A stretch of DNA of 64,000 bases from Nereocystis luetkeana (Eukaryota > Sar > Phaeophyceae > Laminariales > Laminariaceae), in contig JARUPZ010000018.1 in NCBI GenBank assembly GCA_031213475.1, forward strand, positions 186,001-250,000, given 5' to 3'. A program made the position numbers and the translations under genes. Below the pieces are notes generated by a model. That model was not told where the DNA came from. It saw only the letters and a program-made list of their open reading frames with translations, and ran no database searches. This document shows positions 22,065 through 33,564 of the stretch, piece by piece (the first letter of the stretch is position 1; every line of letters begins with the position of its first letter).

Positions 22065-25000
22065 AGTGTGTGTGTTCTTCACATTAAACCGTTCCTTCTA
22101 CCCGTCGACATCCAGCACAACCAGTGTCCGTGCCGATTCTCCAACCGTAGAAGAGATACAAGTTATGTGGCCACAAAGCTACGCCACAGAGATAGTACGT
22201 TACCACGTGTGCAGTATGCACAGCAGTGGGCAATGCAAAGCCATGCCATCATACTAGATACGACAGGCACGACCTACACATTCTATGAAAGAGAGAAACG
22301 AAAGGAAACAATCGAAGAGAAAACTAAAACAAAGTGGATAAATAGAAAGAGAAAAAGAAAAAAAATGAAAGCAAAAAATAGAGGAAACAATCTGTCGTGC
22401 CCCCCCCGCAGGCGAGGTGGCCAACACTTGAAAAAGAACGAGCTGGAAAAAAGAAAAAAAATAACAAAAACACCACTGGTTGTAAACAGAGTAAGACAAA
22501 GAGCCAAGAAAAAAAAATAACAAAGAGAAAATAGCAAGGGGGAAATAACAGGCAGACCAAAGCCCAAAGCACCTTCCAGGTGGCGGTAGCAGTTTGTGGT
22601 ACGAGTAGTATAGCCAGGTTCTCCCTGCGAATCCGCCTGGTACCTTGCTACCCAGACTGCCGTCTCCGCCCTCCGTTCGTCAACTATGCCCAGCCCCTTG
22701 GCGTCAGACAATACGAAACGAGCAGAGTAGTTTCGTCATCCAACCACGCCACACGGCTCGTTCAGTACGGCTTACCTGGTATCAATCAGAAAAGGAAGAG
22801 AAGAAAATAAAATGAAAATCACGGAGAATCAGCGCAAGAAAGAAAAAAAACAAAACAAAAAGAGAAGACAAGGGAAGACCACGTTCGAACCAGCTGCACC
22901 AGTTGGTGGCACTAGTAGTATGGTCATGTTCTACTTCCTAGTCGACTTGGTGCCTTGCTACCCTGTCTGCCATCTCGTTCCTACTTTCGTCTGCCGCCGT
23001 TTCCCTTCTACCCCTCCTGTTCCCCCCCCTCTCCGCATTCCCTTGGTCGGGTTTTTCTGCCACTTGTCCTGTTGCCCCCTCCACCCCCGTTCCCTTGGAC
23101 ACCATCCACGGCGGATGCGTGGCGCTGCCTACTCATCTCAGCCTCAGCCTCGTGCCACCTCACCATGAACTGTTCGGCTGCTTCAAGGATCCCCCGGTAC
23201 CACTTCCCCGCCTTTTTGGCTGCAATGGACCACAACGAGGTCTCAACTCCAAACACCAAGGGGGCAACTTCCGTTGACCCTTCGGTGGCTCGGAACTCCC
23301 AAAGGTCTTCGACTATGCATCTATGCCAAGTCTTACACTGTCCGCCTGGTCTCGGTTTCCCCCCACCAGCTATCGTCCCGAACATTACCCGATTGGGTAA
23401 TCGCTCCTTGCTTTGCCGTGCCACGCCCCCCGCATAGAAGAGCCGCCGTCTACGAATGATCGTTCCGATGCTCTCGCAACGTGTCATCTTGAGGGTCTTC
23501 GCGTACGAGAGGGTGGCATGGTCAGTACAAAGTCGGCGCTGGAAGCCAACGACTCGCAACAGGACTTGGTGGTGAGCCGTTCGAAGCTTGGCAAAGTGTT
23601 CCGCTCTGAGGGTCCACGTCACACACCCGTACAGCAGGGTCTCAATCACCTCGGCCTTCAGCATTCGGACTTTAAGGCTAAGGGGGGCGGTCGTCCTATC
23701 ATACAACTTCGGGCCGAACCGTTTGAGGCATGCTCGCATGAGGCGGATCCGTCGGTCGACTTCGAGCGAGAGCGCAGCGTTTTCGTGGATAACGCCGCCT
23801 AGGTATAAGAACGGGGTCGTCTGCTTATACCTCTGGCCTGCCGCTTCGATGACGAGCGGTGGTGCGAGAGTTGTCGGGTCTGGTGCTTGTAGGAGCATTG
23901 TCTCTGTATTCTTTTCCGACACCGCGAGGCCTGCTGCTTCGAAGACAGTCACGATTACTGTCATCATTTTCGCGAGCCCTTCAGCCGACTTCGAGACAAT
24001 TCCTGCATCATCGGCGTACAACATGCCCCATACAGACCTTCCCACGCACGCCAATGGCTCCTCCTTCCCTGTTCGAACTACTCCAGCTTCACTGATTTGG
24101 ACCAAATCCCTTACAATGGCTTCGTCTTGGCTGAAGCGTACTAGTACGGCGTGTAACGCAGCAGCGAAGAACACGGTGAACAGTAACGGTGATAGTACAC
24201 AGCCTTGCCGCAGCCCCTGCGTGACATCAAACCATTCCGAGTGCTCGTCGTAATCAGTACGCACGCGAGCCCGCATGCCATCGTGGAAATTACGGATAAT
24301 TCTCAGCATCTTGGTTGGTACGCCAAAGCGTGTGAGTACCTTCCATAACAGATCTCGGTCGACAGAGTCGTACGCTTTCTGCAGATCGATGCAGCACACG
24401 TATAAGGGGATTTTCCTCTGTCGTCCGAGCTCTTGCAGCCGGCGCACGACGAACAACATATCAATCGTTGATCGTGCGTGGCGGAAGCCGCACTGTTCCT
24501 CAGGGAGTAGTTCCTCCGTCTCGCAGTAGTTGCTGAGGCGGGACGCGACGATTTTCAACAACACTTTGCGTGCGTGGGCAACAAGCGAAATTCTTCTGTA
24601 GGTGTTGCAGTCAGTTCGATCCTTCTTTTTGTGAAGGACCTTGTTGATCGCATCTTTCCATTGCTGAGGGACTTCTCCTGTTAACCAAACATTGACAAGG
24701 ATGTTGTGAAAGCACTGAGCGAATGCCGGGTGGTCGATTTTTAGGAGTTCGACCGGGAGACCATCTGGCCCGACAGCTTTCCAATTCGACATCCCCTTTA
24801 GTGCTTCTGTCATCTCGTCTATGGATGGTTCATCATTAAGCGACAGTTTAGGCGGTCGCGGTGGCAAGAGGTCGATGATCATGGGATCGAGTTTCAGCGA
24901 CTTCGTGTTCAAGAGTTTGTGGTAGAACCCGGACCATCGTTCACGAATTCGCACCTTATCCCGTAAGATCGTGCCATCCTCGTCCCTAATGAACTGTTCG

Positions 25001-26607
25001 CTCCTCGCTTTAGTCCCTTCCAATCCTACCGTACTCTTAAGGTGCTTGTAAAAGCCTCTTTGGTCGTTGTTCGCTAGGAGTCGTTCGGTTTCGGCAAGGT
25101 ACGCTTCGAAGTACGCATGCAGTCCTGCGGCAATCACCTTCTGCAGGTTCGCACACGCAGATCTCAGGGTCTTCCACGCGGTTCTGTCCCGGAGGTGGGC
25201 ACGCAAGAATTGTCGTCCATCCTCCCTCGCTGTCCATGCTGGTATGAATGCGGCCATGGTTTCGGCAGACTTACACCATCCATGTCTGCGGTGGCGATGT
25301 GCAGGGGGTGGTACCTCTTTTTCGATCGCATCAATAACAGCCGTAGTGAAAAACTCAACCATACCAGACGTATTACGGGGCTGGATAGGCTGGTTGAGAG
25401 TGGAGATGACCCTGGCGATCACTCGTTCACGACACTTTCCATCGGACATAAAAAACTGCCTGTTGAACTCTCGGCGTTTTGTCGGTCTACGTATTTGTCT
25501 GTTGGGCGCAAAATGACCACCGAGTCGGACTTCGATATACAAGATGTTGTGGTCTGAGTCAGCCTTAGCTGGGGCAGGAGGCTGTGGGACGACTTTCGCA
25601 TCTTGTACTCTAGGTCGATGGACTTGACGGGTTAGGATGTAGTGGATCCGCTTACGGTCATTCGGGCTGGTGCCGTTGTGAGCATACGATATCCCACCCT
25701 TGCTCGCGCTGAAAAACGTGTTGGTGAGAGCTAACTTGCAATTGGTGGCGAACGACAGGAGCCGTCTGCCATTATCGTTACGAACATCACGTCCATACGC
25801 TCCCAGCACTCTGCTTTCATCATCACCGCACCCTTCCTTCCTCTGTCCAGTTCGCGCGTTGGAATCCATCAGTACAAACAGACACTCTTTCGTCGGGATT
25901 TTTTCCACCAAGTACTCCAGCTTCTGCCAGAAAATACGTTTCAGTTCAGCGTCCTTGGTACAATCAGTTGGAGCATACGCAACGACGAAATTGACTGCCT
26001 CGCATTTGCCAGCCAGCTCAAAGCGCATAGACATTAGCCGCTCGTCAACGAACTGATGAGTATACACAGACTTACTGCACAACGATTCCTTGACAGCTAG
26101 GCCGACTCCGTACAGCCCTTGCCTGGTGGCTGTTGTTTCCTGTCCTGAGCAGAAAACACGATACCCTGCCGCACGGAACGTCGTGCTGCCGGACCTCCGA
26201 GTTTCCTGCAGGCCATTGAAGTCACAGCCGAGTTGCCGTCCCTTCGCCAGTACACGCTCGTCATGTCCGTACCCGTTCTTCCCCTTTACAGCCAGGGTGC
26301 GCACATTGTAGGTCGCTACCGCCACAAGTGCCTGCTTCTGTCTCTTACGAGCCTCGCGTGCAGCTTTCTTTGCCAGCCGACATGAGGCTCGTCCCCGCCT
26401 CCTTTTTTTTTCTTATTTTGTTTCTTTTTCTTCTCTATGGCGAAAGTGGCTCTCCGTTTCGTAGCCCGGTACGCGCCTTGGTTTCCGTCGGGTGGGTGCA
26501 GCCGTCCCAACCCACGCCGACAATCCCATCCTTCCTGTCGTGCATGCATACCCACGCTGTGACCAGCCTCTCCACTCCACCGGCTGCCCACGTAGCGCTC
26601 TCTGCTA
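22065..26607 (-). mobile_element. Near full-length non-LTR retrotransposon (copy A)
   Basis: The element runs on the minus strand. The 5' UTR is about 26607-26326, shared with copy C from the block GAGAGCGCTAC onward. A single long ORF follows (26325-23008), then a 3' UTR of about 940 bp containing runs of T and a G/C-rich GCCTGCGGGGG segment. The 3' end is ATGTGAAGAACACACAC, next to plus-strand GTGTGTGTG at about 22067. The 3' UTR matches all the LINE tails listed elsewhere. A TACCAGGTA insertion at 22773-22781 is absent from copy D. No target-site duplication was confirmed. Confidence 0.85.
23008..26325 (-). CDS. LINE polyprotein: APE endonuclease plus reverse transcriptase, 1,105 aa
   Basis: The protein nicks target DNA and copies the element RNA by target-primed reverse transcription. 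The N-terminal apurinic-type endonuclease (about residues 1-280) shows TYNVRTL, GLQETRR, VAYAPT, LMDSNARTG, RIHYILT and SDHN motifs. The reverse transcriptase (about 480-800) shows CIDLQKAYDSVDRDLL near 647, [15 protein letters not shown] near 705 and the catalytic YADD at 770-773. A C-terminal region with LLYGCVTWTLRAEH follows. The frame has no stop or shift, unlike copies C and D, so the element may be recently active. Architecture (one ORF, APE plus RT, microsatellite tail) suggests an RTE-like clade, but clade assignment needs a tree. The ATG is the first that includes the TYNVRTL motif. Confidence 0.92.
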   Translation of the reverse strand: MAVATYNVRTLAVKGKNGYGHDERVLAKGRQLGCDFNGLQETRRSGSTTFRAAGYRVFCSGQETTATRQGLYGVGLAVKESLCSKSVYTHQFVDERLMSMRFELAGKCEAVNFVVAYAPTDCTKDAELKRIFWQKLEYLVEKIPTKECLFVLMDSNARTGQRKEGCGDDESRVLGAYGRDVRNDNGRRLLSFATNCKLALTNTFFSASKGGISYAHNGTSPNDRKRIHYILTRQVHRPRVQDAKVVPQPPAPAKADSDHNILYIEVRLGGHFAPNRQIRRPTKRREFNRQFFMSDGKCRERVIARVISTLNQPIQPRNTSGMVEFFTTAVIDAIEKEVPPPAHRHRRHGWCKSAETMAAFIPAWTAREDGRQFLRAHLRDRTAWKTLRSACANLQKVIAAGLHAYFEAYLAETERLLANNDQRGFYKHLKSTVGLEGTKARSEQFIRDEDGTILRDKVRIRERWSGFYHKLLNTKSLKLDPMIIDLLPPRPPKLSLNDEPSIDEMTEALKGMSNWKAVGPDGLPVELLKIDHPAFAQCFHNILVNVWLTGEVPQQWKDAINKVLHKKKDRTDCNTYRRISLVAHARKVLLKIVASRLSNYCETEELLPEEQCGFRHARSTIDMLFVVRRLQELGRQRKIPLYVCCIDLQKAYDSVDRDLLWKVLTRFGVPTKMLRIIRNFHDGMRARVRTDYDEHSEWFDVTQGLRQGCVLSPLLFTVFFAAALHAVLVRFSQDEAIVRDLVQISEAGVVRTGKEEPLACVGRSVWGMLYADDAGIVSKSAEGLAKMMTVIVTVFEAAGLAVSEKNTETMLLQAPDPTTLAPPLVIEAAGQRYKQTTPFLYLGGVIHENAALSLEVDRRIRLMRACLKRFGPKLYDRTTAPLSLKVRMLKAEVIETLLYGCVTWTLRAEHFAKLRTAHHQVLLRVVGFQRRLCTDHATLSYAKTLKMTRCESIGTIIRRRRLFYAGGVARQSKERLPNRVMFGTIAGGGKPRPGGQCKTWHRCIVEDLWEFRATEGSTEVAPLVFGVETSLWSIAAKKAGKWYRGILEAAEQFMVRWHEAEAEMSRQRHASAVDGVQGNGGGGGNRTSGRKTRPRECGEGGEQEG

Positions 26608-26778
26608 GTGTTCAACAGGCCAAACCGAGTTTTCCAGCACAAATAATTCGCAAATTCATACACCGGGGATACGTGTATTTAATCTCCGGGGGATATGTGT
26701 GCCAATAACCCCGGGTTGTTGACGTCATTGCGCGTGAAGTTGTACCGAATTTCCGACTGGAAAGGCATTCGAATTGCA

Positions 26779-27121
26779 TTTTTTTTTTTTTGTCATCCCA
26801 ATTATCATCTTCGCCCATCCATCTTCTTCTCTCTCCTTCCAACTCGTGACTCAGATCCAGGGTCACATAGCAGGTTCTTCTCCCCCCTTCCCGCTACGGT
26901 ACGTGCCTTCATTTTTATCGCTAGAAGATTTCAGCCTTTTCTTCCCTCGTCGACTCGCATCGAATTGTGCCTACCCACGCTGCAAGGCGCTCTCAACAAT
27001 TGAATCCTTTTTATTTTTATTATGTGCACATAAAGTCAAAAGTCCGACCCACCTGGGACTCGAACCCAGGGCTCAAACACAAGTAGAATTCGAGGTTAAC
27101 CACTTGAACCACCGGGGCGAC
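26779..27121 (-). mobile_element. tRNA-derived SINE, copy 10
   Basis: Full-length. The tail is a T run at 26779-26791 on the plus strand and the head ends at 27121. Copy 11 follows in the same orientation after about 50 bp. Confidence 0.85.
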
Positions 27122-27174
27122 CGGATGGAAAATATTGGATCTGAAGTTACAACGCTACCACTTCGAGGAGCGGG

Positions 27175-27519
27175 TTTTTTTCCTTCTTTTTTTTTCTCAT
27201 CCCATTCATTATCTTCGCACATCTTCTTCTCTCTGTCCTTCCAACTCGTAACTCAGATCCGGGGTCACATAGCAGGCTCTTCTCCCCCCTTCCCGCTACG
27301 GCACGTGTCTTCATTTTTATCGCGAGAAGATTCAGCCTTTTCTTACCTCGTCGACTCGCATCGAATTGTGCCTACCCACGCTGCAAGGCGCTCTCAACAA
27401 TTGACCAATTTTGATTTTGATTTTTGCAAATAAAGTCAAATGTCCGACCCACCTGGGGCTCGAACCCAGGACTCAAACAAGTAGAATTCGAGGTTAACCA
27501 CTTGAACCACCGGGGCGAC
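27175..27519 (-). mobile_element. tRNA-derived SINE, copy 11
   Basis: Full-length, with minor deletions in the GAAGATT and TTGACC parts of the body. The head ends at 27519. Confidence 0.85.
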
Positions 27520-27980
27520 CTGGATACCTGTGGGCTGAGAAGCGCACGACTGATTGGCTCGCCTTCCGTGTCCAAAGAATCTGTAATTGTCTGAAACACA
27601 AATCCGACCAAAACAAATCTGCCTCTAATCTATATGCACCGTGCTACAGATTTGCACAGGCATTTTCATTTGCTTTGATTTGATGGGTTTCATTTCGCCT
27701 TTATTACCACACGTCGTTTCGGTTTGTTTTTGCTTTGTTTGATTTTCGTATGCGGGGGCCAATGGATTGTGTTTCAAATCATGCAATAAGTTGACTTTTT
27801 CTTGTTTGAGGTGTACGATGTGCCTGGCTGTTTCTTATTTTTGTGTGATTTTGCTTTGGCTACTTTTTTCCCCTGAGGTATTCATCCGTTCCAGTTTTGG
27901 GAGCCGCGGACTCAATATGTTCGTCATGAGTTAATGCCAAACACAACAACAGGCAGTGTGTTCGTATGTGTTGTTTTGTT
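27520..27980. other. No gene seen
   Basis: T-rich unique-looking DNA between SINE copy 11 and the Harbinger-like element. No coding signal. Confidence 0.4.
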
Positions 27981-29113
27981 AGGGCCCATCTTAACGAGAA
28001 CGTTTTTTTAGGATACTCCGCCGATCTTTTTTTGAGGACCTTTAACAATCTGGGAGAAGGGATCTTTAGGTTGGTAGGCTGTTCGGGTGTTTTGGTTCCT
28101 GTTGGGATCAAGGTACGGGCGAAGACCCAACCCCACCCCTGACTCTAACCCTAACCCTAACCCTAACCATGACCCCAAACCGCAGCCAAAACGGGCCAAA
28201 ACTCGCCATAAACGCGGCTGCGCCGAGTTTGCATCGAACCAGGAAATTTCTCAGTTGCGGAGGACGATTCCGAAGTGCAGACCACGCTACACATTTTTCA
28301 AGCAAAAAACATCCCTAAAGATCCCTTCTCCCAAACTGCTAAACCTACTCCTTTTTTTCGTTTTATTTGATTTGCATCTGATTGGTCGAAAAGTGAATCG
28401 CCCATCAGACCTTTTTGATGTTTGTTTCGTAACAAAACGAAAAAAACGAATTCGACAAGGAGTCTCGTGGGACTTCTTTTGCTCTTCGTGTTATTCAAAT
28501 CGGGAGTTTGTCCAACTCGACGTGGCATGTTCCTGAAACCGAAGCAAGCCACGCAAACTTGAGCCGTGTCATCAACTGCTTCACAGGTGAGATCCACCAT
28601 TCCCGAGAGACAGGGACACCGGAGCAGCCGTAGCGCGAGGTCCGACGGTCTCTAGCACAGAGTAGACCATCGGCGGCTCCTCAGAAAATTACTAGGCCGT
28701 CGCAAACTCAGTTTTCTATCCCTCTTTGCCTCGCGAACCACACGAGCACCGACCAGGTCACGACTTCGCTCAGAAAATCGATCGCTGTACCCCCGTCGCT
28801 GCTGCCTGCGTGGGGCTTCGGGGCTGTGCCAGCCACCCAAGACATCCCAAGAGCGATAGCCTCTTCAGCGGTGCCGGCAGAAACAATCGGCCGCTGCCCG
28901 CGGCGCCCCGGGGAGGACGTGGGCCGTCGCTCGCCTCGTCGGTTGCCCTCTGGTGTTCGTTGACCCTTGTGCGTTATTCGATCTAAAAACAATATACGCT
29001 TATTCCTCGAGAGGACCCAAAGGCATGTTTTTCACGAAATTATATTCGAATCAAATCTTTTATTTTTTTTCCTATTCCATTATCATGAAAAAGGTTGTTC
29101 GTTAAGATGGGCC
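27981..29113. mobile_element. Non-autonomous Harbinger-like DNA transposon
   Basis: Termini GGGCCCATCTTAACGAGAAC (left) and GTTCGTTAAGATGGGCCC (right) are inverted. Both flanks read TTA, a 3-bp duplication as expected for PIF/Harbinger (TWA targets). The interior carries a nested telomere-repeat TIR element (28044-28340) and GC-rich DNA (about 28600-28990) in which no transposase was recognised. The class assignment rests on the TTA duplication and the GGG-start termini only. Confidence 0.6.
28044..28340 (+). mobile_element. TIR element with internal telomere-like repeats, clean copy
   Basis: Left end CAATCTGGGAGAAGGGATCT, right end AAGATCCCTTCTCCCAAACTG. The internal cluster CTAACCCTAACCCTAACC is at about 28143-28168. 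It has the same order of blocks as the copies at 8088-8360 and 8366-8666. Confidence 0.8.
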
Positions 29114-29504
29114 CTTACTTCTACTCAATCAACTACTGTACATCAAGACTCAAGACACCCAGTGCCTTCCTGATGTCTAGTTTTGAGAAAATTCTACTAA
29201 TCATGTCGTCACAGACAGTGAGAGAGAAGAGAAAAATGCTAACTAATGGGTAAAGCAAGTGAAATGCCAACGTATTGGGGACGAGAATGTTGAACAACAG
29301 CACAAGCTATTAATAGACCGAATAAGTAAAAGAATAGGAGGATACCCAACAACAAAAAATACGAATGGTTACTACAATAAACGCAAGGATAGCAGGAAGA
29401 CCAGGTTGAAGAAAAGGATACGTGCTCGAGAGGAACAGATAACTGCTGCACGGACGAAGCAACACGAACAAGATAAATATGCATTTTTCTTGTTCTTTTT
29501 TATC

Positions 29505-29700
29505 CCCCGCCGGATTGGTAAAATTATAGCTTTAAGCTTACCACACTTCCGTGCATATAGCTTTAAGCTTACCACACTTCCGAGTTCAAAAATCGTGTCG
29601 CGTCGCTCCCGTGGCAGCAGCAGAACCGGCCGCTGCTGCCACGGGCGCATGAGCATGTTGACCCGACCTGACCCCCGAGAGGAGCAAGTGCGGTGGAGAT
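29505..29700 (+). repeat. Unclassified repeat, copy 1
   Basis: Shares blocks in order with 33565-33745: CCGGCGGATTGGTAAAA-like, TTAAGCTTACCACACTTCC, a GTCGCG segment and TTGACCCGACCTGACCCCCG. In this copy the segment AGCTTTAAGCTTACCACACT is duplicated in tandem (29528 and 29560). No class was assigned. Confidence 0.6.
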
Positions 29701-30179
29701 AGCCACCCGGGGAGTCATCTTCTCCAGGTTGTGTGGGACTTGCTCGAGCTCACCCACTCACAAAAGCCTGGGCTATGAGACCTGACCGCCGGACTCGGTC
29801 CAATTCCGGTCCACCTTACCTGCTGGGGCGTTGGTCTTCAGATACCGGCATAAGGACGGCGGGGGGGGGAAAGGAAACAAACATAGGAACAAAGCAAAAA
29901 GTAAGAAAAAAGGGAGAAGAGAGTGGTACGATATTGTGTGCTCTCTTCTTCCGCCTGCCCCGTCCTTGGGGTGGACCGAGAGAGTCCGCCAGGACCTGCA
30001 ACGGTCTAGCGACAGTCACACAGGCATCGAGTATGGGCTGGGTAGAGAGGGGGCCTTGCGTGGCCTGGCTGTTGGCCTGCTCACTTTAAGGACCGCGTGG
30101 GATGGTCGTGATGTTTTCTCTTCCTAACCCCGACGCCAAGGAGCTCATCCCTTAGGCAGGACGGGTACATCACCACAGC
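29701..30179. other. No gene recognised
   Basis: GC-moderate DNA with a G run at about 29862-29869 and overlapping short frames without domains. Confidence 0.35.
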
Positions 30180-32411
30180 GGAGAGCGCTACATGGGCAGC
30201 CCGGGGAGTGAAGAGGCTGGCCAGAGCTTGGGTACACATGCACGACAGGAAGGATGGGAGTGTCGGCTTTGGCTGGGACGGCTGCACCCAGTCAATGGAA
30301 ACCAAATCCCATACCGGGCTACGAAACGGAGAGCCACATTGGTCATAGCGAGAAAAAAGAAACAGACGAAGCAAAAAAGGAGGCGGGAGGCGGGGACGAG
30401 CCTCACGTCGGCAGGCAAACAAGGCAGCACATGAGGCTCATAAGACACAGAAGGAGGCACCCTTGCTGTAAAGGGGAAGAACGATTACGGACATGACGAA
30501 TGTGTACTGGCGGAGGGCCAGCAACTCGGCTGTGACTTCATTAGCCTGCAGGAAACTCGAAAGTCCGGCAACACGACATTCCGTGCGGCAGGGTATCGCG
30601 TTTTGTGTTCAGGTCAGGAAAGAACAGCTGCCTGGCAAGGGCTGTACGGAGTAAGTCTAGCTGTCAAAGAATCGCTATACAGAAAGTATAGCCTCTGCAC
30701 ACGAAGGGCTTTTTATGTCTATGCGCTTTGATCTGGTTGCCTAACGCGAGGCAGTTGATTTCGTCGTTGCGTACGCTCCAACTGATTGTACCAAGGACGT
30801 CGAACTGAAACGTATGTTCTGGCAGCTGGGGGGCTTGGTGGAACAGATTCCAACGAACAGTGTTATGTACTGATGGATGTTGATACGCGAAGGGGGCAAA
30901 GGATGGAAGGGTGCAGTGATTATGAAAGTCGAGTGCTTGGAACATACGGACGTGATGTTCGCAACGACAATGGCAAACGACGAACGACGTCTGTCGTTCG
31001 CCACCAATTTGCAGGTTAGGTCCCATCAACACGTTTTCCAGCACACGGAAGGCCGGAATATCGCTTACACACAACGGCACCAGCCCGAAAAAAACGTAAG
31101 CGGTAAGCGGATCTACTATATCGTCACTCGTCAAACCCATTGACCTAGAGTGCACGATGTCAAAGGGTCTCTTAGCCTACGCCACCGGTCAGATCACAAC
31201 ATTTTGTGTATCAAAGTCCGACTCAGTGGTCACTTTGCGCCCAACAGACTAAGACGAAAACCACAAAAACAACGAGAGTTCGACTGGCAGTTTCTGTGTG
31301 TCCGATGAAAATGTCGCCCGAGTCGCGAGGGTCATTTCCACTCTCAACAAGCTTGTCCAAACCGCTAACACGTCTGGTATGATTGAGTTTTCCATCACGG
31401 CTATTCTTGATGCGGTCGAAAAAGAGGTACCACCCCCTCCACGTCGTCACCGCAGGCATGGATGGTGTGAGTCTGCTGAAACGTTGGCGGCATTCAAAAT
31501 AGCATTGAGAGCGAGAGAGGATGCGCGACAATTCTTGCGTGCCCACCCCCGGGATAGAACCCCCTCAAAGACACTGAGATCGGCGTGTGCTAACCTGCAG
31601 GAGATGATTGCCGCAGGACTGCACGCGTATTTTGAAGAGTACCTCGCCGAAACCGAAAGACTTCTAGCGAATAACGACCAGAGGGGGGGGTTTACAAGCA
31701 CCTGAAGAGTACGGTGGGATTTGAAGAGGCCAAAGCGAGGAGCGAGCAGTTCATTAGGGACGAGGACTGCACGCTGTTGCGAGATAAGGTGCGAATCCGT
31801 GAACGATGGTCAGGGTTCTACCACAAACCTTTGAACACGAAATCGCAGAAACTCGATCCCACGATCATCGACCCCTTGCCACCACTTTCGCTTAAACTGT
31901 CGCTCAGACATGGACCATCCGTGGACGAGTTGACGGAAGCACCTAAGGGCATGTCAAATTGGAAAGGTGTTGGGTCAGATGGCCTCCCCGTCGAACTCCC
32001 AAAAACCGACCACCCTGCATTCACCCAGTTCTTTCACAGTATGTTTTTCAGCGTTTAGGTAACAGAAGAAACATTGGAGAAATGCGATCATCAAGGTCCT
32101 TCACAAAACGAAGGACCGAACTGGGTGCAACTTCTTCTGAGGGATTTCTCTTGTTGCCCACGGAGGCAAAATGTTGTTGAAAATAGCCGCGTCCCGCGTT
32201 AGCAACTACTACTGCGAGACGGAGGGATTACTCCGAGAGGAACAGTGCGGCTTCCGCCCCGCACGACCAACGACCGCCATGCTGTTCATCGTGCGGTTCG
32301 TCGTGCGCCGCGTGCAAGCGCTCGGACGACAGAGGAAAAGCCCCCTGTGCGTGTGCTTCATCGATCTGCAGAAAGCCTACGACTCTGTCGACCAAGAGCT
32401 GCTGCTGTGGG

Positions 32412-32650
32412 AGGAATTTAGTTTTCTCTCCTTCATAGAATACGTATGGCGTGCCTGTCGTATCGCGTGTGGTGAAATGGCACCGCATTGTCTATATACT
32501 CTTCTTATTCCGTAACAATGTAGTATCTCTGTGGCGTAGTTTTGTTACCACAGAACTTGTATCTCTCTAGGATTGGAGAATCGGCACGGACAGTGGTCGT
32601 GCTGGATGTCGACGGGTAGAAGGAACGGTTGAATGTGAAGAACACACACG
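32412..32650 (+). mobile_element. LINE 3' tail nested in copy C
   Basis: The 3' UTR end (TTCATAGAATACGTATGGCG to GTGAAGAACACACACG) interrupts the reverse-transcriptase region between the VDQELL codons and CTCTGGCGTACC. The element terminus ACACACAC abuts a host site that read CTCACACGC in copies A and D. Confidence 0.75.
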
Positions 32651-32844
32651 CTCTGGCGTACCAACCAAGATGCTGGCATTTATCCGCATTTTCCACGAAG
32701 GCATGCCGGCTCGTGTGCTGCGTGCGGACGACGGCGAGAACTCGGAAGGGTTTGATGTCACGCAAGGCCTGCGGCAAGTTTGCGTGCTACCTCCGTTACT
32801 CTGCAACGTGTTCTTCGCTGCTGCGTTACGCCTCGTACTATTAT

Positions 32845-32945
32845 GGGGGGGCATAGTTAATAGGACCAAATATTGTTAGTATTTTTTTTGAAATATATAG
32901 GTTTTTATGCATACCATAGGTCCTATTAACTATGGTCCCCCGTAA
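32845..32945. mobile_element. TA-target MITE (family 1), copy c, with empty site known
   Basis: Inserted in LINE copy C. Copies A and D read CGTACTAGTACGC at this place. Here the sequence is CGTACTA, then TTATGGGGG to CCCCCGTAA, then TAGCACGC. This gives a TA duplication and places the element ends at TTAYGGGGG / CCCCCGTAA. Confidence 0.85.
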
Positions 32946-33564
32946 TAGCACGCTTCCGCAAAGACGAAGGCATCGTAAGGGATTTGGTTCTACTCAATGA
33001 TGCTGGAGTAGTCGGAACAGAGGAGCAGGAGCCGTTGGTATTCGTGCAAGTTGAGCATGCCTGTGCTACTCGTGCCGCCAAATTATGCAGCTGGTTCGAA
33101 CGCAGTCTTTCTTTGATGCTTATTCGGTTTGCGCTCTGGTCCTCCGTGATTTTCGTGGCTTTTTATATTTTTTCCTCCTTGTCCATAGGGTAGGAGGAGT
33201 CTTGTGGCGTAGGTGGATGACGAGCTTGCTTTGCTTGTTTCGTTTTGTCTGACGCATCTTCTCCGGGGGTGGGGCATGGTTGACGAAAGCAGGACGGAGA
33301 CGGCAGACAGGGTAGCAAGGTACCAGACCGACCATTCATAGTAGGTGGAATCTGGCGATGCTACTCGCACCACGCACTGCTGCGGCTGCCTAGAGCGTGT
33401 TATTTTTTATGTGTTTTGGTTTCCCTGTTGTTTCCCTCGGTTCTTGCTGATGTCGACGGGTAAGAAGATTTAATGTTGACAACATACAGCAGTCTCACTC
33501 TGTTTAGATGTATTAATAGTGGTATTGTTTCTTTAGCTCGTTTTGTATTTTTTGTTATTGTTAT

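Larger units (their letters stand above)
30180..33490 (+). pseudogene. Decayed LINE copy C
   Basis: Related to copy A over its 5' UTR (from GAGAGCGCTAC), the endonuclease region (LQETRK-like near 30530, AYAPTDCTKDVELKR near 30780), the central region (31298-32058), part of the reverse transcriptase (DLQKAYDSVDQ near 32370, [12 protein letters not shown] near 32760) and a degenerate 3' UTR to about 33490. Frames are broken at many points. The endonuclease start lacks the TYNVRTL codons. A LINE tail (32412-32650) and a family-1 MITE (32845-32945) are inserted in it. It is clearly older than copies A and D. Confidence 0.85.

Noticed and set aside
9869..27519. SINE heads as functional tRNA genes
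   Set aside because: The B box and T-arm are good, but the acceptor ends do not pair and every copy continues into the same long body with an A-rich tail.
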